DNA of 7,401 bases from Nitrospirota bacterium (GTDB lineage: Bacteria > Nitrospirota > Nitrospiria > Nitrospirales > UBA8639): the NCBI GenBank assembly GCA_029865515.1, contig JAOUGQ010000138.1, forward strand, positions 1 through 7,401, written 5' to 3'. Made by a program: the position numbers and the translations under genes. Below the pieces are notes generated by a model. The model saw only the letters and a list, made by a program, of their open reading frames with translations, had not been told where the DNA came from and made no database searches. Each line of letters begins with the position of its first letter. Positions within the stretch are counted from its first letter, which is position 1. Positions 1-5,231 of this stretch are shown one piece after another.

Positions 1-56
1 GTAGAGGAGTGGGGCTAATCGCAGAATTCATCTCTCAGAAAGAGGCTTGGAAATGA
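1..56 (+). CDS. C-terminal tail of an upstream gene (partial, product unknown)
   Basis: Reading from base 3, the frame stays open to a TGA at 54-56 and gives the tail RGVGLIAEFISQKEAWK. That TGA overlaps the ATG of the amidohydrolase gene at 53-55 as ATGA, the usual 4-nt overlap of translationally coupled genes in an operon. The fragment is too short to identify. A competing reading is frame 1, which ends at a TAA at 16-18 after VEEWG. I prefer the overlapping frame because of the ATGA junction, but only sequence to the left could settle it. Confidence 0.4.
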   Translation, partial: RGVGLIAEFISQKEAWK

Positions 57-1363
57 TTGTTCTTTCGAATATTCACAAACTCTATGACGGGACCTCTGCA
101 ACGCCCAAGGCCATTCACGGGCGGGTTGATGTGTGGATTGATGACGGAACAATCAAGGCGGTCTCTCCTCATAACCCGACTCGTCCACAAGGATCTGAAG
201 TTCACCGAATCGACTGCTCTCTCTTTACCGTGACCCCTGGGCTTATCGACTGTCATGGGCATGTGACCTTGTGGGGGGTGGGGAATGCTGAACTGGACCG
301 TATGAATTCGCCGGAGGCTCCGTTTTGGGCGGAGCGGATTTTATATCGCACCTTAGTGCACGGAGGGGTCACGACACTGCGGGATGTCGGCGGAGCTACG
401 GGTGTGTTGAAGCGGCTCATAGAGCAGGGGGTCTTGTTGGGTCCCCGCCTCAAGCTGGCCATTAGTATGCTCTCCACCACTGGAGGTCATGCGGATTTTC
501 GAGGGCCTGACCGGTGTTGCGGCGATCTTTCACGTTTGTGGCCTCCTGGTCCCGGGCGTCCGTCGGGTATTGTCGATGGTCCGTGGGAGTGCCGGAAACG
601 GGTGAGGGAAATTGCAGCCTGTGGAGGAGATCTTGTGAAAATTTGTGCGAGTCCAGGCGTGGTGTCCCCTACCGACCATCTCGAACATCGCGATTTTACT
701 CTTGAGGAAATAGAGGCGATTTGTGATGAAGCGGCTGGACGGGGGATGTATGTGGCAGCACACGCGCATAGCCAGAGTGGCATCAGGTTGGCCATTCAGG
801 CTGGAGTCAAAGATATCCAGCATATTTCCTTTATGAATGAAGAATTGGCGGAACAGGCCTATGCGAAAGGATGCACCGTGACTCCGACTGCCTGGGTGAG
901 CCAGAGATTAGCTCAGTCCGAGGGGTTCACTGCCTTCATTCGCGCCAAAGTTCAACGGGTGGCCGAAAGCCATGCTCGCGCCGTCCAAGCAGCACAGGCC
1001 AGCGGACTGAAGCTGTTGGCTGGCACTGATCCCGTCTTACCCGATATGCATGGCCGGAATTATATGGAATTGGTCGCCTTAATCAGAGAGGGAGTGCCTC
1101 CTCTGGCCGCATGGTTCGGAGCCACAGGGCTGGCGGCAGATCAACTTGGCCAAACCGATACCGGAACACTCATGGAGGGGAAGCGTGCCGATCTCTTGGT
1201 ATGTTGTGAGGATGTGGTGGAGGACCCGTCGCGCTTGGATTATGGAGCCCTGGTGGAAGTGCTGAAAGATGGATGGGCCTATCGCAATGGACTGCCGGGG
1301 ATTCCGCAGCGGACCTTTACGCACTGCGTGGAGTCGGCCCTGGGATCAATCTCTTCTCCTTGA
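53..1363 (+). CDS. Metal-dependent amidohydrolase (imidazolonepropionase / Xaa-Pro dipeptidase-like)
   Basis: A 436-residue cytoplasmic hydrolase of the amidohydrolase superfamily, COG1228 group (imidazolonepropionase-like, including Xaa-Pro dipeptidases). The expected binuclear metal site is complete: H68 and H70 in DCHGHV, K196 in GDLVKIC (the likely carboxylated bridging lysine), H237 in AAHAHS, H257 in DIQHI and D326 in LAGTDP. Other family marks are TVTPGLID just before the first histidines, GVTTLRDVGG and a C-terminal KRADLLV segment of the small beta-domain. No signal peptide is visible. The ATG at 53 is chosen because AGAGG at 41-45 sits 7 nt upstream; an in-frame TTG at 47 would be too close to that site. 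The ATGA overlap suggests coupling to an upstream gene. The family hydrolyses C-N bonds in small amides, cyclic imides or dipeptides, but the real substrate cannot be read from the sequence. Confidence 0.9.
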   Translation: MIVLSNIHKLYDGTSATPKAIHGRVDVWIDDGTIKAVSPHNPTRPQGSEVHRIDCSLFTVTPGLIDCHGHVTLWGVGNAELDRMNSPEAPFWAERILYRTLVHGGVTTLRDVGGATGVLKRLIEQGVLLGPRLKLAISMLSTTGGHADFRGPDRCCGDLSRLWPPGPGRPSGIVDGPWECRKRVREIAACGGDLVKICASPGVVSPTDHLEHRDFTLEEIEAICDEAAGRGMYVAAHAHSQSGIRLAIQAGVKDIQHISFMNEELAEQAYAKGCTVTPTAWVSQRLAQSEGFTAFIRAKVQRVAESHARAVQAAQASGLKLLAGTDPVLPDMHGRNYMELVALIREGVPPLAAWFGATGLAADQLGQTDTGTLMEGKRADLLVCCEDVVEDPSRLDYGALVEVLKDGWAYRNGLPGIPQRTFTHCVESALGSISSP

Positions 1364-1384
1364 GACGTAAGGAATCGACCGGTT

Positions 1385-1987
1385 TTAAGCTAATGTTTGT
1401 TCATCGGTCTTAGGTGTAGGGCCAATTTCTTCACCTGTGTCAGGGACTTCTTCCATATCCACGATGAGTTCGCCCTTCGGGGAATAAAATCCCTGCCCGT
1501 CGATTTGCACAATACCATTACAGTTTTCCTGGAAAAATTCCAAAATCCATCCGTTAAAATCATAGCCTTCATCAGAGACATCGTTTTTCACCATTTGAGT
1601 GGTGGCAATGAAATGGGCTTTTGAAATAAATTCCCGGGCGATCTCGGCCTCGACATCATCAAAGACGGATATTTGGTTGAAAAACGAGGTTTTTTCTCCT
1701 TCAAACACATCTTTATAGGTTCCCCGGTCGCGCACACAAAATAGCCTGATCGGTTTTTTCTCCCGGCTATAGCCTAGGGAAATATGGACCCAATCCCAAT
1801 CTTCGAGGGCGGCTTGCTCCATTTTGGGAATCAACGGAATTTGATTTTTAGATTTCAGAAAGTCCAGAAGCAGTCTGAGAGGGGGACTGTCTTCGCGTGT
1901 ACAAAACACCCGTGAATAGGTCAGTTCTTCCTGTTCTGGAGTTTCTGATTGTGTAGGGGATGGAAAAACTGGTAATTCTTTTGCCAT
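1385..1987 (-). CDS. Conserved-looking hypothetical protein, 200 aa
   Basis: I do not recognise this protein. It is 200 residues long and acidic, with no signal peptide or membrane segment, so probably cytosolic. The first ~21 residues are rich in P, S, T, E and Q and look disordered. The middle (about 22-180) has the alternating hydrophobic pattern of a folded alpha/beta domain, with aromatic-rich stretches such as EDWDWVHISLGYS (62-74), FNGWILEFFQEN (144-155) and DGQGFYSPKGELIVDMEE (163-180). The last 20 residues are again acidic and proline-containing. The ATG at 1987 has GAGG (complement of 1996-1999) 8 nt upstream, a good ribosome site, which with the protein-like composition supports a real gene. 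It converges on the amidohydrolase gene (21 bp between stops) and diverges from the HU gene. No neighbour suggests a role. Confidence 0.75.
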   Translation of the reverse strand: MAKELPVFPSPTQSETPEQEELTYSRVFCTREDSPPLRLLLDFLKSKNQIPLIPKMEQAALEDWDWVHISLGYSREKKPIRLFCVRDRGTYKDVFEGEKTSFFNQISVFDDVEAEIAREFISKAHFIATTQMVKNDVSDEGYDFNGWILEFFQENCNGIVQIDGQGFYSPKGELIVDMEEVPDTGEEIGPTPKTDEQTLA

Positions 1988-2006
1988 GATGAATGCCTCA
2001 TAAATG

Positions 2007-2023
2007 TCGTGCCAACTGCACGA
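2007..2023. repeat. Short inverted repeat in the leader of the hypothetical gene
   Basis: TCGTGC-CAACT-GCACGA is a perfect 6-bp inverted repeat with a 5-nt spacer. It lies about 20 bp upstream of the minus-strand start at 1987, just outside its ribosome site. It could be an operator or an mRNA hairpin near the ribosome site. It is short enough to be chance. Confidence 0.3.
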
Positions 2024-2058
2024 ATGAATAATATGGATAGCATGTGTCTCATATGTAC

Positions 2059-2072
2059 TTTACCCTGGTAAA
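2059..2072. repeat. Short inverted repeat between divergent genes
   Basis: TTTACC-CT-GGTAAA is a perfect 6-bp inverted repeat with a 2-bp centre. It lies between the minus-strand hypothetical gene and the plus-strand HU promoter. The tight spacing resembles a dimeric repressor site rather than an RNA hairpin. No matching second copy was seen. Confidence 0.25.
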
Positions 2073-2149
2073 AGCCGAGGCAGCAAGACACGAGGATCAA
2101 TCGAAAATTTCTGGCAAGAGAATATTCCCCGCACTGGGCTTGTTTTTTG

Positions 2150-2178
2150 TTGACAGTTTTTAAGGCTTTCGGTAGACT
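2150..2178 (+). promoter_or_regulatory. Sigma-70-type promoter for the HU gene
   Basis: A perfect -35 box TTGACA (2150-2155) is followed after exactly 17 bp by TAGACT (2173-2178), which matches the TATAAT consensus at four of six positions, including the first two and the last. A T-rich run lies just upstream. The expected start is near 2185, giving a leader of about 136 nt before the HU start codon. It is the best promoter match I found in the window. Confidence 0.65.
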
Positions 2179-2320
2179 CTGACGCCGTTGTTATAGAGGG
2201 GACAAATGTTCCTACAATAGCGCCCCTAAAAAAAGGGTAGACAAGGCATCCCTTCCTTGGAATTTCAGAAACAATCAATGGTGTCTCTTACTAAACAATT
2301 CAATTGAGGAGGAGGTCTGT

Positions 2321-2611
2321 ATGGGAAAGGCCATGACAAAGTCGCAGATTGCTGATCACTTGGCTAAAAAAGCAGATGTCACTAAGAAAGTCGCTACGCA
2401 AATTCTTGATGATTTTGCCGCCTTGGCCTACAAAGAAGCGAAAAACGCGTTTGTGGTACCAGGTGTTGGCAAGCTGGTTCTTGCCCACCGAAAAGCCAGA
2501 ATGGGCAGAAATCCCCAAACTGGTGCAGCAATTAAGATCCCAGCCAAGCGCGTGGTGAAATTCCGGGTAGCCAAGGCTGCCAAAGATGCTATCTTGGGGG
2601 TAAAGAAGTAA
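2321..2611 (+). CDS. HU/IHF-family DNA-binding protein
   Basis: A 96-residue nucleoid protein of the bacterial HU family. Such proteins form dimers that bend DNA with two beta-ribbon arms and help package the chromosome and support replication, recombination and transcription. The helical dimer body is at about 6-45 (MTKSQIADHLAKKADVTKK onward). The family turn VPGVGKLVL is at 46-54. The arm runs through RMGRNPQTG (60-68), with P65 as the expected DNA-intercalating proline, followed by KIPAKRVVKFRVAKAAKDAI, the usual basic end. Length is about five residues over a 90-residue HU, mostly from a short N-terminal lead. The ATG at 2321 follows a very strong GAGGAGGAGG (2306-2315). The in-frame ATG at 2333 is less likely because the ribosome site would be too far away. 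Sequence alone does not separate HU from IHF subunits. It has its own promoter and a terminator about 105 bp downstream. Confidence 0.95.
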   Translation: MGKAMTKSQIADHLAKKADVTKKVATQILDDFAALAYKEAKNAFVVPGVGKLVLAHRKARMGRNPQTGAAIKIPAKRVVKFRVAKAAKDAILGVKK

Positions 2612-2716
2612 TTTTCCCTTCCTCCAGCTTATCTCCTTTCGGCTTTCTTCCCCTCTAAGCCGGTTGGTTAGTTAATGGTCACACGGTGGCCATCCCTTTC
2701 CAAGAGAATCTCTATT

Positions 2717-2750
2717 AAAAGCCGAGTCCAGCTAGCTGGACTCGGCTTTT
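2717..2750 (+). terminator. Perfect palindromic intrinsic terminator downstream of HU
   Basis: All 34 bases are one perfect palindrome: AAAAGCCGAGTCCAGCT followed by its exact complement. The RNA would fold into a GC-rich stem closed by a small CTAG loop and end in UUUU. The matching A-run on the left makes it work equally in both directions. It lies 105 bp after the HU stop, so the HU transcript would carry a pyrimidine-rich 3' tail (2612-2716). No minus-strand gene enters from the right, so its main job is probably to end the HU transcript. Confidence 0.9.
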
Positions 2751-3045
2751 GTCTTGTGTGTCAGATCTCTTCAACCGCTCGAAAGTGGGAGGTCTGTAAT
2801 ATTCTAATGACTGAGAAGCCATTGCGACGATGAGGGCTTGCCTTGTGACGCAATTTTGAAAAAGCATGGCGTTGAAAGTGGGCGCCGATGGATCAGAAGC
2901 GAAGCGGAGGCCTAAGAACGGTTGAGATGTGCCGGAATATCCGGTGGGAGTCCTATTTCCGGGAAGGGAAAAATTTTTGCTAAGTGTTAGAAAATACGTA
3001 GAAGCTTTCAATAATTCCCATCCTCAATGAGTGGTGCTATGGTGG
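2751..3045. other. Intergenic gap between the HU terminator and the TPR gene
   Basis: About 295 bp with no gene I can support. It holds CCGGAATATCCGG (2932-2944), an inverted repeat, followed by TTCCGGGAA (2957-2965); both are related TCCGG-type palindromes. No strong promoter was found. A weak -10-like AATAAT (3010-3015) lacks a good -35 box. No ribosome site is evident before the TPR gene. Confidence 0.4.
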
Positions 3046-3861
3046 ATGTTGCACCCGCTCTCGTCTCATAACCATCGTCACGGCATTCCATACGACATCA
3101 TGTCCAGTTCGGCCTCTCATCTCGGCGAAATTTTTCTGCATCGCGGAGATCTGGCAAAGGCTTGTTATTGGTATGAACAGGCCACCGAGGGAGCCAGACG
3201 CAAGGGATCTCCAAAGGCCTTGTCTGACGCCTTAGGGAACCTTGGCAATGTGTGCGCGTTGTTGGAACGCTACGAACAAGCCGAGGTCTGTTACCGGGAA
3301 GTCCTGGATATTCAACGAACCTTACAAGAAGGCAATGTCATCGGAGAGACCCTGGTGAATTTGGGGAATCTCAAAGCGGACACCGGACAGCCGGAGAAAG
3401 GGCGCGCGTTTTATTTGGAAGCCATTGATTATTTGGTCCCCCTGGGCAATGATCGGGCCTTGGGTATTCTATATAGCAATTTGGCCCTTCAAGAGGTCCA
3501 CTTAAATCGCCCTGAACCTGCCATTGAGGCCTTTCATTCGGCCTTGGACCATCACCGCAAAGTCGGGAATGAAGACGGCTTGGCTACCACCTACGGGCAG
3601 CTTGGGAAAACCTTTCTTCAATTAGGCAACCTCAAAAATGCCGAGGCCTGTCTTAATAATGCGACTGAACATTTCATCAAGCTAGGAAATGGAGCCGGAG
3701 AGGCCGGAGCCCTTCGCTTACTGGCCGATGTTTACGTGGAACGAGAAGACCACATCTCGGCGCTTCGGTGTCTGGAGCGTGTTGTGCAGATCGACCAGAC
3801 CTATCGCCTCCCGCAACATGAAGAAGATGTCCAACGATTAGCCCGGTTGCGTGGTTCCTGA
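3046..3861 (+). CDS. Tetratricopeptide repeat (TPR) protein
   Basis: A soluble all-helical repeat protein; TPR proteins are protein-binding scaffolds and the partner here is unknown. Counting from the ATG at 3046 (271 aa), six repeats run from about residue 20 to 255. Their helix-A anchor positions (LGE, LGN, LGN, LAL, LGK, LAD) recur at exactly 40-residue intervals at 27, 67, 107, 147, 187 and 227. Each has the typical G-x-x-x-x-A-x-x-x-Y/F/L helix B and a linker such as LGND or VGNE. The 40-residue period, rather than 34, is that of the LGN/kinesin-light-chain style. A short histidine-containing lead precedes the repeats; no signal peptide or membrane segment is seen. The start is uncertain: GTG at 3031 follows an in-frame TGA at 3028-3030, ATG at 3046 is my choice, and ATG at 3100 still keeps all repeats. 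None has a good ribosome site. Confidence 0.85.
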   Translation: MLHPLSSHNHRHGIPYDIMSSSASHLGEIFLHRGDLAKACYWYEQATEGARRKGSPKALSDALGNLGNVCALLERYEQAEVCYREVLDIQRTLQEGNVIGETLVNLGNLKADTGQPEKGRAFYLEAIDYLVPLGNDRALGILYSNLALQEVHLNRPEPAIEAFHSALDHHRKVGNEDGLATTYGQLGKTFLQLGNLKNAEACLNNATEHFIKLGNGAGEAGALRLLADVYVEREDHISALRCLERVVQIDQTYRLPQHEEDVQRLARLRGS

Positions 3862-4660
3862 ATAGGCAACTGCCGGAAAACGCCTGCGGGATGTTTAACC
3901 AAACCGCTCGAATTTTCCCCATCATTTTTTATTGCCACCCTTCCAGAGTCTCAGTTTGAATAATGGATGATACTTCTCATGCCGAGAAGGCTGTGCGGGT
4001 CCAACAGGGTCCAATGAGCTCCACCAGGCCATATCCGGGATAGGCTATGTTCCAAGGAAGCTGCGCAAAAACAATTTACGAGTTATTCGGGGTGGGGGGA
4101 GTAACATTCCCACTGGCGACAAGACTTGAGAACGACCGATCTTTCGTCAGCGGGCCGGAGAAGGAAAAACTCTGACAGCTGAAGGCCTAGCGGCAGTACC
4201 CGATATCGCCAAACCTGTTTTGGAATGTGTTCAGATGTGCCGGGTTTGGTGGAAAATCCCTGTTTGAAAACATTTTTCCTGTTTTTTTTGACACCCTACT
4301 TTCATGGCGTTTGGATACGGCCATGATGCCAGAGCAGCGATATTACTAAAGAAAAAGTGGATATCGTCACAACAACCTGGGACAGGTCGCATGGAGAGGA
4401 CAGGCTTTTCTGCTCCCCTCCCTGGATATTGACTATCTTCTCTTCCTCTCTTGTGCTAGCTTGAATGAACTTATCGCCTGGGGCTTGGCGATGAGCCATC
4501 AAATTACCAAAGCCCGTAACCGGTGTTGTTTTGCCCGAGAGATTAACTCGGAAGTGTCTGACCTGAGTCGCATAAATGCAGCGTCCGTGGCCTACTCCTT
4601 CCCAATGTTTTACCCTTCTCGAGCCTAAGACAATATCATCTTTTCAAAAGGAGGACCCCC
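3862..4660. other. About 800 bp with no recognisable gene
   Basis: No reading frame here looks like a known protein. Visible structure includes a 6-bp hairpin CTTCTC-ATGCC-GAGAAG (3973-3989), a tandem 8-bp repeat GGGTCCAA at 3997 and 4007, a G-rich hairpin around 4092-4113, a 9-bp stem CGCCAAACC (4207-4215) with GGTTTGGTG (4243-4251), and a terminator-like hairpin with eight T (4251-4289). TTGACA at 4288-4293 lacks a clear -10 box. The stretch may hold an untranslated RNA, a decayed gene and the leader of the RRM gene. Its start could also contain the 3' end of the TPR transcript, for which no clear terminator is seen. Confidence 0.5.
4251..4289 (+). terminator. Possible AT-rich intrinsic terminator
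   Basis: GGAAAA (4251-4256) can pair with TTTTCC (4274-4279), with an inner TGTT/AACA stem at 4261-4272, and eight T follow at 4282-4289. The stem is AT-rich and interrupted, so it would be weak, but the T-run is long. A 9-bp stem (4207-4215 with 4243-4251) lies directly upstream. It could end the TPR transcript or an unannotated RNA; it could also be chance in T-rich DNA. Confidence 0.35.
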
Positions 4661-4978
4661 ATGGGTTCAAAATTGTATGTAGGTGGATTGCCGTATTCCG
4701 CGACTCAAGCAGAGTTAACCGACCTGTTTTCGGCACACGGCACCGTCCAATCAGCGAACGTTATTAGCGACAAGTTCACCGGCCAATCACGCGGATTCGG
4801 ATTTGTCGAAATGTCTTCCGGAGAGGAAGCGCAAGCCGCAATTTCAGCCCTGAACTCTACCGAGTTTGGTGGTCGAACGTTGACGGTCAACGAAGCCAAG
4901 CCACAAGCCCCACGCACTGGTGGTGGAGGATATGGCGGTGGTGGGGATTTTGGAGGTAAACGTCAGAGCCGGTTCTAA
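4661..4978 (+). CDS. RRM-domain RNA-binding protein with glycine-rich tail
   Basis: A 105-residue protein made of one RNA recognition motif plus a short tail. RNP2 is LYVGGL (5-10) and RNP1 is RGFGFVEM (44-51); the aromatic residues Y6, F46 and F48 that stack on RNA bases are present. The fold ends near residue 80 (GGRTLTVNEAKP), followed by a glycine-rich tail GGGGYGGGGDFGG and a basic end KRQSRF. Small RRM-plus-glycine proteins of this type occur in cyanobacteria and several other bacteria; in cyanobacteria some are induced by cold. They bind single-stranded RNA, but targets are generally unknown. The ATG at 4661 follows AAGGAGG (4648-4654), a near-ideal ribosome site. It appears to be a single gene, with about 800 bp of non-coding DNA upstream and its own terminator. 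Confidence 0.93.
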   Translation: MGSKLYVGGLPYSATQAELTDLFSAHGTVQSANVISDKFTGQSRGFGFVEMSSGEEAQAAISALNSTEFGGRTLTVNEAKPQAPRTGGGGYGGGGDFGGKRQSRF

Positions 4979-5000
4979 CGAGAACACCAATATGTCCGAT

Positions 5001-5036
5001 AAAAGGGAGAGGTCAAAAAGATCTCTCCCTTTTTTT
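5001..5036 (+). terminator. Intrinsic terminator of the RRM gene
   Basis: GGGAGAG (5005-5011) pairs with CTCTCCC (5023-5029). The stem continues inward through a G-T wobble, T-A and C-G to an AAAAA loop (5015-5019), giving about 10 bp. AAAA lies on the left (5001-5004) and seven T follow (5030-5036). It starts 22 bp after the RRM stop codon and separates this gene from ppnN. Confidence 0.92.
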
Positions 5037-5068
5037 ATTCCGAATTCAATAGTTGGAAAGAGATAGTC

Positions 5069-5215
5069 AACGTCAGCTGGATGCGGCTGATTGGACCGGT
5101 AGAGCGCACTTCATAATCTCTGATGTATCATTGGCCGATCTCCAGCCGAATTGGGGAACAAGGGTGGGTTGTTCGTGACGTTGATGATACCTCAAGGTCT
5201 CTTAACGTCAGATGG
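5069..5215 (+). repeat. Repeated AACGTCAG motif in the ppnN leader
   Basis: AACGTCAGCTGG (5069-5080) and AACGTCAGATGG (5204-5215) match at 11 of 12 positions. An inverted copy TGACGTT (5176-5182) lies between them and forms a 7-bp inverted repeat with AACGTCA at 5204-5210. A further AACGTCAG occurs at 4959-4966, inside the end of the RRM gene. The second full copy lies just upstream of the ppnN ribosome site, so a role as a regulator site or leader hairpin is possible, but not shown. Confidence 0.35.
5091..5117 (+). promoter_or_regulatory. Weak candidate promoter for ppnN
   Basis: TTGGAC (5091-5096) and CATAAT (5112-5117, five of six TATAAT matches) are separated by 15 bp, shorter than the ideal 17. 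It is the best-placed candidate between the RRM terminator and ppnN, and would give a leader of about 108 nt. Confidence 0.25.
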
Positions 5216-5231
5216 TCGATAGAGGTAACGA

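Noticed and set aside
1996..2015. Sigma-54-like TGGCAC on the minus strand upstream of the hypothetical gene
   Set aside because: The required GC of the -12 element is missing and the position overlaps the ribosome site.
2715..3011. 98-codon minus-strand open frame
   Set aside because: No family-like sequence, no ribosome site, starts at a TTG, and its end lies inside the terminator palindrome.
4047..4175. 42-codon open frame starting MFQGSCAKTIYELFG
   Set aside because: No ribosome site and no recognised family; could be a gene remnant, but there is no evidence for it.
4288..4316. TTGACA with TTGGAT as a promoter for the RRM gene
   Set aside because: The -10 match is poor and the TTG falls in a long T-run, so the perfect -35 may be chance.
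4302..4502. 66-codon minus-strand open frame
   Set aside because: No protein-like pattern and no ribosome site.
4491..4628. 45-codon open frame ending 32 bp before the RRM gene (frame open back to about 4350)
   Set aside because: Weak ribosome site and no recognisable sequence; such a length is expected by chance. A leader peptide cannot be excluded.
3862..4660. SRP RNA, RNase P RNA, tmRNA or 6S RNA in the large gap
   Set aside because: I looked for their characteristic conserved stretches and saw none.
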